NCBI RefSeq assembly: GCF_004765785.1
Contig: NZ_SBIT01000002.1
Coordinates: 62,001 to 126,000, forward strand
Direction of reading: 5' to 3'
DNA from: Halorussus ruber
GTDB lineage: Archaea; Halobacteriota; Halobacteria; Halobacteriales; Haladaptataceae
DNA length: 64,000 bases
The position numbers were made by a program, and so were the translations under genes. Shown piece by piece: positions 57,597 to 64,000 of this stretch. Numbering within the stretch: position 1 is the first letter of the stretch; every line of letters starts with the position of its first letter. The notes beneath the pieces were generated by a model that saw nothing but the letters and a program-made list of their open reading frames with translations, was not told the origin of the DNA and made no database searches.

Positions 57597-58068
57597 GACG
57601 CCGGAAACCAATCCGGCCCGCATCGTCGCTGATGCCGACGTCCTCGTCGCGGACCTCCTCGTCGGCGGACCGGCACGCGAGGCGATGGACGATATTCGGA
57701 GCCACTCGTGGGTCGAACTGGTCGCCAGCGACGCCCTCCTCGAGGACGCCGAGGAGGTAATTCGAGAGTTGGCCGACGAGGACCTCGCCGCGGCGTGGCG
57801 CGAGGAAATCGAGGCCCTGCGCGTCGAAGTCGAGCATCCCGAGGGCGACCACCCCGCCCTCGCCAGCGCGTACCGGTCGCAGGCCGCCCACATCCTGAGC
57901 TACGACGAGGGCCTGCGGAGCGCCGAGGCCAGCGCGGCGTTCGGGTCGCGCCTGAACGTCAGCGTCAAGACGCCCGCCGGGTTCGCGGGCCTGTTCGACG
58001 CCGCGTCGCTCTACGAGGCGGTCGAGGACGGCGAGTATCCGGGACCGGACCGGGACCCGCGAAAGTAG
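57589..58068 (+). CDS. PIN-domain-like protein (DUF7384-like)
   Basis: 159 residues. RIVADADVLVADLLVGGPAREAMDDI near 11-36 carries the first PIN acidic residue (DADVL), WVELVASDALLEDAEEVIREL follows, and SYDEGLRSAEASAAF near 103-117 carries the C-terminal Asp (hILSYDEGL, as in PIN 'h-h-T-x-D'). The middle acidic residues are less clear. PIN proteins are Mg-dependent RNases. Co-transcribed with the small acidic gene. A housekeeping role is as likely as a toxin role, as this pair is widespread in haloarchaea as far as I recall. Confidence 0.75.
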   Translation: MPETPETNPARIVADADVLVADLLVGGPAREAMDDIRSHSWVELVASDALLEDAEEVIRELADEDLAAAWREEIEALRVEVEHPEGDHPALASAYRSQAAHILSYDEGLRSAEASAAFGSRLNVSVKTPAGFAGLFDAASLYEAVEDGEYPGPDRDPRK

Positions 58069-58281
58069 CCCTCTCGTCGCGCTGGCGCTTTCGAGTAGTT
58101 TTACATTTCCTAAAGACAGGGGTAGTTGTCTTATCAATCGTTCTGGAAGGTTCGCTATCGAATCCACGATAGAACAGACAACCGTGTTACAGAACGCGAT
58201 TCCAGTAACGTCGACTACAGAAATATAGTTCAGATTACACTTTTGGGGTCGTGGTTCCTATCTACACGTGAGGAAAGACCG

Positions 58282-58563
58282 ATGAAACTCTACACCACGC
58301 TTCGGCGGGTCGCGCCAGCGACTCGGGCCGAACACGGCCGCATCGCTTCGGTTCTCACCCGCTTCACGCTCCCGCTCGCCACGCTGCTGTCGCTGGTGGC
58401 GTCGGCCCTGCTGACCGGCGCGACGTTCGCCACCGCGGCGGAGTTGGTCCCGATGACCGTCCCGACCCTGCTCGCTGGCTGGGTCGCCGCCATCGGCGCG
58501 ACGTTCGCACTCCCGCTGTTGGTCGTCCGCGGCGTGACCGCGGCGCTCGAACGACTCCAATAA
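58282..58563 (+). CDS. Small two-helix membrane protein
   Basis: 93 residues: a basic N-terminus (KLYTTLRRVAPATRAEHGR), two membrane helices (about 28-52 and 57-84), and a short tail. A TATA-rich stretch (AAATATAGTTCAGATTACAC) lies upstream. GAGGAAAG, ending 6 nt before ATG 58282, is a possible ribosome-binding site. No recognisable family. Monocistronic. Confidence 0.7.
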   Translation: MKLYTTLRRVAPATRAEHGRIASVLTRFTLPLATLLSLVASALLTGATFATAAELVPMTVPTLLAGWVAAIGATFALPLLVVRGVTAALERLQ

Positions 58564-58648
58564 GCGAATTGTTTTCGCGCCCGACGTGTCGCAGTGCGTC
58601 GAAAATTCTTATCGCGTTCGCCGATGCAGATTCGTGCGGGGAGATAGC

Positions 58649-58945
58649 ATGTGTCACAGACGCGGCGAGTGGTCACGAACGTCCAGCAGAGCCAGCGAAC
58701 CCGAGGAGGACCCCGACGAGAACTCGGCGTGGGTCGGCGCGCGAGCGAAGGACCTCCTCGTGACGTTCGTCTCGGGTGACGCCGACGAGACGCCGGAGCG
58801 CGAGAAACCCGAGGCTCCGACAATCGAGGCCGAGCCGGAGACACCCGAAACCGACCCGAAGACCCCGAGCGCAGACCCGACCGAGGTCGAGGAGGACGCC
58901 GAGGAACCAGAGCGCGAGGAGGACCCCATCTCGGCCGACGACTAG
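58649..58945 (+). CDS. Acidic low-complexity small protein
   Basis: 98 residues. A short Arg-rich start, a middle helix (SAWVGARAKDLLVTFVSG), then a Glu/Pro/Thr/Asp tail of about 50 residues that must be disordered. ATG 58649 is preceded by GGGGAGATAG. No family recognised. The frame has haloarchaeal acidity, which supports that it is real; the opposite-strand frame is only a shadow of it. Confidence 0.6.
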   Translation: MCHRRGEWSRTSSRASEPEEDPDENSAWVGARAKDLLVTFVSGDADETPEREKPEAPTIEAEPETPETDPKTPSADPTEVEEDAEEPEREEDPISADD

Positions 58946-59026
58946 CGATGTTTCTTTTTCGGGGTTCTGTACGGTCGTCGTAAAATAGAGGTGCTTTTAG
59001 GGATTCCTGTCTAGAATCAAAGAGAA

Positions 59027-59125
59027 ACGTTTCTTGAAGCCCCGCCCTGTCGGGTTCCCCGCCGAGCGCAGCCTCGTGGACGGTTCCACCGAGCGCGTCC
59101 CGGCGGTCGGTCCCACCGAGCGCGA
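59027..59125 (-). repeat. Right-end fragment of the structured repeat with tandem CCACCGAGCGCG units
   Basis: On the minus strand GGGCGGGGCTTCAAGAAACG (59028-59047) is the family right end. Next to it, the plus strand has GTTCCCCGCCGAGCGCAG, GTTCCACCGAGCGCGTC and GTCCCACCGAGCGCGAC (59054-59125), three related units; the last also occurs at 18227-18240. No left end is recognisable, so this is a truncated copy directly upstream of the DUF5787 gene. Confidence 0.6.
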
Positions 59126-59157
59126 CGTTTTTCTCCTCCGGGTCCCGAGTCGAGGAC

Positions 59158-60120
59158 GTGCGCGAGTATCCCTTCGAGTTGACGCTGTGCGCGCACCTCG
59201 AAGCCACCGAGGAGGCCATCGTCGCCCGCCAAATCGGCGGCGGCGTCCGAGCGCCCGCTAATCGCGTCCTCGACGTGGTCTGCGTCGAACCCGGCCCGGC
59301 GATGGCCGACCGGGCGGGCCTGACGCCCGAGACCATCCCCGACGCGGCAATCGAGAGCGAAGTCGGCGTCGGTCGAGCGCGCGACCCCGTCGAAGCAATC
59401 GACGCCTCGCCCGAACACGCCCGCCGAGTCGCCGAGCGCGCGGTCGAAATCGGCTTCTTCGAGCGCGCGGTCGGCGGGGGCGTCCGGCGGGTCGCCCGGT
59501 ACCCCGACGACTGGTTCGAGCGCATCGTCGCCGTCGAGAACAAGCCCGACTTGGGCGACCCCGGCGACCTCGAACTCCAACTTCGGAAGGACGCCGCGCT
59601 CGCGCTGGCCGACGAGGTCGCGCTGGCGACCGAGAGCTACGTCACCGGCGCGCACCTCAACCGGATTCCCGACTCGGTCGGCGTCTGGCGCTTTCACCCC
59701 GAGACCGGCGAGCGCGAGGAGATACGGGAGGCGACGCCCCTCTCCGCCGACGAGTCGGGCGTCGAGATTCTCTCCGAACACCCCCTGCGGACCGACGTGG
59801 CGCTCGTCTCGGCCGCCGAGAAGGCCCGTCGCCGCAGACGGATGGCCGAGGTCGCCTACGGCAAGGGCTGGCGGCCCGACGCCTTCCCCGCCTGCGCCGA
59901 GGCCGAGTCGGTCGAGCGCGAGGGGAGCGCCGGACTGCCCTACTGCGCGTGGAAGGGGCGATTCGTCAACCCCGCGACCTGCGGACCGGACTGCCCCGGC
60001 CACGACCCCGCCGACCCACCCGAAACCGACCATGATGAGGCCCGAGACGGTCGAACGCCGTGGGTCGCCGACCCCGAAGGGAAGGCGAGGCGGCAGTCGG
60101 GCCTCGACAGATTCGGGTGA
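59158..60120 (+). CDS. DUF5787 protein, possible PD-(D/E)XK Fe-S nuclease
   Basis: 320 residues, GTG start. Recognised as the haloarchaeal DUF5787. What can be seen: an early Cys in FELTLCAHLE (residue 11); ARYPDDWFERIVAVENKPDL near 119-138, which fits PD-x9-ExK of the PD-(D/E)XK nuclease fold, followed by a helix (ELQLRKDAALALADEVALAT); and a C-terminal Cys group (CAEAESVERE, YCAWKG, ATCGPDC) near 265-300. One early Cys plus three or four late Cys around a PD-(D/E)XK core is the layout of Cas4/AddB-type Fe-S nucleases. No Cas or recombination gene adjoins it. The nuclease reading is inference; the family assignment is firmer. Confidence 0.75.
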   Translation: MREYPFELTLCAHLEATEEAIVARQIGGGVRAPANRVLDVVCVEPGPAMADRAGLTPETIPDAAIESEVGVGRARDPVEAIDASPEHARRVAERAVEIGFFERAVGGGVRRVARYPDDWFERIVAVENKPDLGDPGDLELQLRKDAALALADEVALATESYVTGAHLNRIPDSVGVWRFHPETGEREEIREATPLSADESGVEILSEHPLRTDVALVSAAEKARRRRRMAEVAYGKGWRPDAFPACAEAESVEREGSAGLPYCAWKGRFVNPATCGPDCPGHDPADPPETDHDEARDGRTPWVADPEGKARRQSGLDRFG

Positions 60121-60189
60121 GTTCGGCGGAACGGAAGCGAGTTCTGCCCCACGGGAGCGTTTTTCTGTCTCAACGTCGAACGGAGGGGT

Positions 60190-60831
60190 ATGTACGACCG
60201 AATTCTGGTCCCGACCGACGGAACCGACCAGACCCCCGTGGTCGAACAGGCGCTGAACGTGGCCGAACTCGCCGACGCGACGGTCCACGCCCTCTACGTG
60301 GTCAACGAGAAGGCGCTGGACTACCAGCCCTCGGAGTCCGGCCGGAAGAAGACCCGCGACGCCCGACGCGAGGAGGGTGAAGAAGCGACCGCCGAAATCG
60401 TCGAGAAGGCCGAGGAGAGAGGTCTCGACGCCGTCACCGCCATCGAGGAGGGCAAGCCCGCCGCGACAATCGTGAACTACGCAGACGACGAGCAGATGGA
60501 CATGGTCGTGATGGGAACTCACGGTCGGTCGGGCGTGGACCGCTACGTCCTCGGGAGCGTGACCGAGCAGGTCGTCCGCAAGTCCGAGACCCCGGTGCTG
60601 ACGGTCAACCTCGCGCGCCAGCGCCGCGCGGTCCGGGACGACGAGACCGCAATCGAGCGCGCTCGGCAGGTGCTGGCCGACGAGGGCCACGAGGTCGCCG
60701 AGGTGCCCGAGGACCCCTACCGCGAGAGCAACACGTGGATAGTCCGCACCGAGACCGCGTCCGGCGAGACCTACAACGTCCACATCGACGCCGCCTCCGG
60801 CGAGGCCCGACTGGCCCGCATCGGGCGGTGA
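60190..60831 (+). CDS. Universal stress protein with C-terminal PepSY-like extension
   Basis: 213 residues. Usp domain about 1-145: YDRILVPTDGTDQTPVVEQAL; MDMVVMGTHGRSGVDRYVLGSVTEQVVRKSETPVLTVN (the ATP loop G-x2-G-x9-G-S is intact). A C-terminal 60-residue part (DPYRESNTWIVRTETASGETYNVHIDAASGEARLARIGR) looks like one small beta-alpha unit similar to PepSY. The fusion is common in haloarchaea. Monocistronic. Confidence 0.9.
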   Translation: MYDRILVPTDGTDQTPVVEQALNVAELADATVHALYVVNEKALDYQPSESGRKKTRDARREEGEEATAEIVEKAEERGLDAVTAIEEGKPAATIVNYADDEQMDMVVMGTHGRSGVDRYVLGSVTEQVVRKSETPVLTVNLARQRRAVRDDETAIERARQVLADEGHEVAEVPEDPYRESNTWIVRTETASGETYNVHIDAASGEARLARIGR

Positions 60832-60971
60832 GGTCGGACGCTGTTCTCCGCCCACAGATAGATATTCAATTGTTTAGAAAATATCCTGATTATTAGGGGC
60901 GTAGATAGTCATGTCCCCTCGCCTGTCAATCCGCCCCGGAGTATTTCACGCTGGCCGGTGAACGCCGGGAC

Positions 60972-61628
60972 GTGCCAGCGGCAGTCGTCCTCGCGGGCGG
61001 TCGCTCGACGCGGTTCGGCGAGGAGGACAAGGCAGTCGCCGACCTCGCGGGCGTCCCGATGATTCGCCGGGTGGCCGACCGCCTCTCGTCGGTCGTGGAC
61101 GTGCTGGTGGTCAACTGCCGGGCCGACCAGCGCGCCGCTATCGCGGACGCGCTCTCGGGCTACGACCGCCCGGTCCGGTTCGCAATCGACGCCGACCCCG
61201 ACGAGGGACCGATGGCGGGTATTCGGACCGGTCTCCGCGAAGTCGAGGCCACTGATTCCGAGTACGCCTTCGTCGCGGCCTGCGACATGCCCTTCCTCGA
61301 CGCCGACCTCGTCGCGCACCTCTTCGAGTCCGCCCGGAGTCCGAGCGAGGTCGCGGGAACCGACGACGCCACAGGGGCCTACGACGCCGCTGTCCCGCGA
61401 CCCACCGAGTGGTTCGAGACCACTCACGCGGTCTACCGCGCGGGACCGATGGCCGACGCCTGCGACGGGGCGCTGGCGGCGGGCGAGCGCAAAATCATCG
61501 CCCCCCTCTTCGAGTTGGACTTCGTCGCGGTCGGCGAGGAGGACCTCGACGAGTTCGATACGGATAGTTTCGAGAGCGTCGATACGCCGGAGGAGTTCGC
61601 GGCGGCCGAAGAGCGTCTGGGAGGGTGA
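60972..61628 (+). CDS. mobA: Molybdenum cofactor guanylyltransferase
   Basis: Adds GMP to molybdopterin to make MGD, needed by DMSO-reductase-family enzymes such as nitrate reductase. 218 residues, GTG start. AAVVLAGGRSTRFGEEDKAVADLAGVPMIRRV near 3-34 is the nucleotide-binding signature (L-A-G-G-x-S-x-R-x-G-x-x-K); DEGPMAGIRTGLR near 77-89 and AACDMPFLDADLV near 99-111 follow (metal-binding Asp). An AT-rich promoter region is upstream (60860-60900). Not linked to moaE or the transporter in the window. Confidence 0.92.
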   Translation: MPAAVVLAGGRSTRFGEEDKAVADLAGVPMIRRVADRLSSVVDVLVVNCRADQRAAIADALSGYDRPVRFAIDADPDEGPMAGIRTGLREVEATDSEYAFVAACDMPFLDADLVAHLFESARSPSEVAGTDDATGAYDAAVPRPTEWFETTHAVYRAGPMADACDGALAAGERKIIAPLFELDFVAVGEEDLDEFDTDSFESVDTPEEFAAAEERLGG

Positions 61629-61689
61629 TTTCGGGAGTTCTCAGATACGAGTCCCAACCACGGACTTCGCTCGGTGGACCGAACAACCG

Positions 61690-61860
61690 CCTTGGCGGAC
61701 TGAAAGGGCGACCGCCGGAAGTCAACCCGCGTCTTCCGAGGTGTTGCAAATCAAAGATTTGCCACATCACGAAAATCTCCGATTTTCGAAGACTGCACTC
61801 GCTACGCTCGCGCAGCCCTCGCGCGGTTCGGCGCGCTCACGCGAGAGCGCGCCAGCACGC
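61690..61860 (+). repeat. Degenerate copy of the structured repeat with AT-rich hairpins
   Basis: Gene-free 61629-61895. The left end is GGCGGACTGAAAGGGCGACCGC (61695-61716), as at other copies. Hairpins: 61716-61738 (CGGAAGTC/GTCTTCCG, one mismatch), 61746-61762 (GCAAATC-AAA-GATTTGC, perfect), 61770-61788 (CGAAAATC-TCC-GATTTTCG, perfect; GGA triloop on the minus strand), 61794-61814 (GA-GC-GTA-GC-GA core on the minus strand). The end GCCCTCGCGCGGTTC (61815-61829) is the family right-end sequence inverted. Two stems are AT-rich, unusual in this GC-rich genome. Confidence 0.72.
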
Positions 61861-61895
61861 GCCGGGTGGATTTCTCAGTCGGAGCGACCTCTGGC

Positions 61896-62639
61896 TCACG
61901 CCATCACCTCCACAACCGGGTCGTCGGCGACCATCCGGGCCAGCACGACGCGGGCCACCGAGTCGGGAGCGCGGGCCAGCACCTCCTCGGCGATTTCGCG
62001 GCCTACAGACTCCAAGCCGGGCGAATCGACCATGTTCACGACCGGAATCACCGTCGCGCCCTCGGGAACGTCCTTCAGACCGCCCTCGTCGCTGGCGAGG
62101 ACCGCGGCCACGTCCTCGGCGCGAATCTCGTCTCCTCGCTCGCACCCCGCCACCCCGGCCACGCGCTCCGGCCGATGGACGCGCTCCGCCGAGAGGAGTT
62201 CGCCGACGATGCGGGCGCTGGCGACGGGAATCACGGTGTCGGCGCTGGCCGGAATCTGCGGTTCGCGCTCGTTCGGAGCCTTGAGCCACCGAGTCCGCGC
62301 GCCGTCGGCCTTCACGAGGACGGGGCCGTCGTGGACCTCGGCGAGCGCGGCCACCGTCCCGGGGTCGTAGCCCCGGTAGCGGTCCGCTCGCTCGCGCTCC
62401 GGCACCAGACCGGCCGGGAAGCCCTCGACCGCGTCGAGGGCGGCCACGGGGTCCTCGGTGACACGGACCTCCTCGACCTCGGCGTCGAAAACCGGGATGC
62501 GGACCGTCGCCGTGACGACGGCATCTGAGAGTCCGCCAGCCAGCGCGTAGAGGGTCGTCTTCTTCCCGCCAGCGCCGACCACGCAGGTCAGGCCGGACTC
62601 GGCGTCGAGGGCTTCGGCGAGCGGGACGGGCGAGGTCAT
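61896..62639 (-). CDS. yqeC: YqeC-type selenium/molybdenum-cofactor-associated P-loop protein
   Basis: 247 residues. LTCVVGAGGKKTTLYALAGGL near 17-37 is a P-loop (GAGGKKT); VLVKADGARTRWLKAPNEREPQIP near 106-129 and DTVIPVASA near 133 are the YqeC signatures. The family accompanies selenium-dependent molybdenum hydroxylases in bacteria; in haloarchaea the link is to molybdenum hydroxylase maturation rather than selenium as far as known. It is convergent with mobA across a repeat element. Divergent from a small lipoprotein gene (60 bp). Confidence 0.85.
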   Translation of the reverse strand: MTSPVPLAEALDAESGLTCVVGAGGKKTTLYALAGGLSDAVVTATVRIPVFDAEVEEVRVTEDPVAALDAVEGFPAGLVPERERADRYRGYDPGTVAALAEVHDGPVLVKADGARTRWLKAPNEREPQIPASADTVIPVASARIVGELLSAERVHRPERVAGVAGCERGDEIRAEDVAAVLASDEGGLKDVPEGATVIPVVNMVDSPGLESVGREIAEEVLARAPDSVARVVLARMVADDPVVEVMA

Positions 62640-62699
62640 GCCGACCGAGTACGCCGACCGGACACAAAGTATTCACGTCGGAAATGCTACCATCCGAGC

Positions 62700-63071
62700 G
62701 TGCATCGCCGCCGCGCCCTCCGCGTCGTCGCCCTCGGAGCGTCTGCCAGCCTCGCAGGCTGTTTCGGCATGGCCCACCGGACCCCGCCCGAGGAGGGCGA
62801 ACTGACGGTCCGGAACATGGACGACGAACCCCACGAGGTCGCCCTGACGCTCTCGGACGGCGACGAAACCGTGCTGGAGGAGAGCTACGACCTCGACGCG
62901 GATCGGTCGAGTCCGAAGGCCATCGTCGAGCCAGCGACCTACGACCTGTCGGTGACCCTCGACGGCGGCCGGACCGAGCAGTTCGAGTGGGACGTGACGA
63001 GTTGCCGGAGCATCGGCTCCGTCCAGATTTGGGACGGCGGCGAGATTCGCTTCGAGACCAGTAATTGCTGA
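62700..63071 (+). CDS. Small Tat lipoprotein
   Basis: 123 residues, GTG start (no in-frame ATG nearby). Twin-arginine-like HRRRALRVVALGASASLAGC with lipobox cysteine near 21, then one small beta domain (ELTVRNMDDEPHEVALTLSDGDE, TYDLSVTLDGG, TEQFEWDVTSC) and a C-terminal Cys. The two late cysteines (in TSC and SNC) could form a disulfide. Extracytoplasmic; unknown function. It is followed 48 bp on by the second arylsulfotransferase-like gene, with its own TATA-like GTTAAAAA at 63086-63093. Confidence 0.78.
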   Translation: MHRRRALRVVALGASASLAGCFGMAHRTPPEEGELTVRNMDDEPHEVALTLSDGDETVLEESYDLDADRSSPKAIVEPATYDLSVTLDGGRTEQFEWDVTSCRSIGSVQIWDGGEIRFETSNC

Positions 63072-63118
63072 GTCGACAACCAGTAGTTAAAAACCGGACA
63101 ACCTCGATACCAGAATCC

Positions 63119-64000
63119 ATGCGAACGTCCGCCCGGCGGCCACTCGCCGCCACGGTAGCGCTTTTGTGTTGCCTCTCGATGATGACTCCCGTCGTCGCCA
63201 CGCCCGGCGGAGTTGGGTCCACCGACTCGGTTACGGCCCAAGACGGCGCGTCGAACCCCTGCGTGGGGAACATCACCCAGCCCGCGAACGGGACCACGGT
63301 CATCAGCGTGCAAGGGTTCAAGTTCGGCGAGGGCGGCGGGAAGCGCCCCGCCAAACTCGTCGGCGTCGGCCCGAGCGGCGAGGTCGAGTGGGTCCACCAG
63401 AGCGCCGAGAAGTACGGCGTGGTCTGGGGCTACGACGTTGACCCGATGGACAACGGGAACATCTTCGTCACAGCCACCCTGAAGAACCACCGGACGCTGG
63501 TCTACGAGTTCAATCCCGAGACGCAGGAGCGCGTCTGGTCGAAGACCTTCGACCTCGGGGACACCCACGACGCCGACCTCATCAACAACGGGTCCGAGAT
63601 TCTGCTGGCGAACATGCGCAACTACAACGCTACTGCCGAGCGCAACGACGACCGCATCTTCGTCTACAACCGCACGACCGACCGAATCGAGTGGGAGTGG
63701 CGCTTCGACGACCACTACGACCCCGAAAATCTGGAGGAGAACTACACCGACGACTGGACCCACGTCAACGACGTGGACAAAATCGGCGAGGGTCTCTATC
63801 TGGCCTCGCCCCGGAACTTCGACCAAGCCATCGTGGTCAATCGCTCCACGAACGAAATCGTCATGAAACTCGGCGAGGACGGCGAGAAGGACATTCTCGC
63901 CGAACAGCACAATCCCGACTACCTCGAAAGCGAGAACGGGACGCCGACCCTCATCGTCGGCGACAGCGAGAACGACCGCATCGTGGAGTACGCGAATCCC
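63119..64000 (+). CDS. Arylsulfotransferase (ASST)-like protein, 3' end beyond window
   Basis: 294 codons visible, no stop in the window. Signal peptide (LAATVALLCCLSMMTPVVAT), then a repeat-rich domain: DVDPMDNGNIFVTATL, TFDLGDTHDADLINNGSEILLANM and DDWTHVNDVDKIGEGLYLASPRNFDQAI. It shares the DWTHxNDxDK and SxRNFD/SPRNFD segments and the AEQHNP motif with the protein at 8334-9602. The two are diverged paralogues 54 kb apart. The C-terminal membrane helix seen in the first copy would lie outside the window. Catalytic histidines of bacterial ASST cannot be assigned by eye. Confidence 0.8.
   Translation, partial: MRTSARRPLAATVALLCCLSMMTPVVATPGGVGSTDSVTAQDGASNPCVGNITQPANGTTVISVQGFKFGEGGGKRPAKLVGVGPSGEVEWVHQSAEKYGVVWGYDVDPMDNGNIFVTATLKNHRTLVYEFNPETQERVWSKTFDLGDTHDADLINNGSEILLANMRNYNATAERNDDRIFVYNRTTDRIEWEWRFDDHYDPENLEENYTDDWTHVNDVDKIGEGLYLASPRNFDQAIVVNRSTNEIVMKLGEDGEKDILAEQHNPDYLESENGTPTLIVGDSENDRIVEYANP

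Noticed and set aside
57465-58068. Firm VapBC toxin-antitoxin call
   Set aside because: The partner has no DNA-binding domain and the PIN middle residues are unclear, so only a PIN-like pair is claimed.

Overview
The window looks like a chromosome segment of a haloarchaeon (class Halobacteria; the genus cannot be fixed from sequence alone). The DNA is GC-rich, the proteins are acidic and rich in Asp and Glu, exported proteins carry twin-arginine and lipobox signals, many genes appear leaderless behind AT-rich TATA boxes, and archaeal signature genes are present: class I LysRS, PAN, S19e, a PDCD5-type protein, halocyanin, Bat-type regulators, and two tRNAs (Gly-CCC and Thr-GGT). No rRNA, CRISPR array or intact insertion sequence was seen.

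Layout. 1-10 kb: site-2 protease (cut by the left edge), LysRS and UMP kinase with a 4-bp overlap, a MoaE-type molybdopterin synthase subunit, a sugar dehydrogenase and an arylsulfotransferase-like protein. 10-18 kb: an accessory stretch with an Nmad3-like protein, a lipoprotein, a solitary PD-(D/E)XK protein beside tRNA-Gly, NAD synthetase, a second M50 protease whose middle has unusual base composition, and a RelE/ParE-type toxin-antitoxin pair. 18-34 kb: mostly housekeeping genes (thiL, S19e, PDCD5, hisS, truA, pepF, a chemotaxis transducer, pan). 34.7-43 kb: a denitrification block next to tRNA-Thr, with nirK, a quinol-type nitric-oxide reductase, DUF2249 plus cupin, halocyanin plus a radical SAM/SPASM protein, and a Bat-type regulator. 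43-50 kb: stress proteins, DoxX, a lone receiver, TrkA, an aldolase and an ATP-grasp ligase. 50-56.5 kb: a molybdate/tungstate ABC transporter with a divergent ModE-like regulator, then a four-repeat LEA14-like protein. 56.5-64 kb: GNAT, a PIN-like pair, DUF5787, a universal stress protein, MobA, YqeC, and a second arylsulfotransferase-like gene cut by the right edge.

Two signals cross gene boundaries. First, a 12-bp inverted repeat, CGAAC-N2-GTTCG, occurs six times between 35.9 and 43.1 kb: before nirK, norZ, the DUF2249 operon and the halocyanin operon, and twice before the Bat-type regulator. At three promoters it sits 34-39 bp upstream of the TATA box. This reads as a compact denitrification regulon. 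Second, the gene-free stretches are filled by one family of hairpin-built repeats. The full copies are 65 to 229 bp, share terminal sequences, and are assembled from two hairpin types: one with tandem G-A mismatches and a GNA triloop, the other with a GAC/GTC stem and a 7-nt loop. The stems differ between copies by compensatory changes, so structure rather than sequence seems to be kept. This family is the best candidate for an undescribed system here.

Molybdenum genes (moaE, mobA, the transporter with its regulator, yqeC) are scattered through the window. They would fit an organism that respires nitrate, but no nitrate reductase or nosZ lies inside the window.
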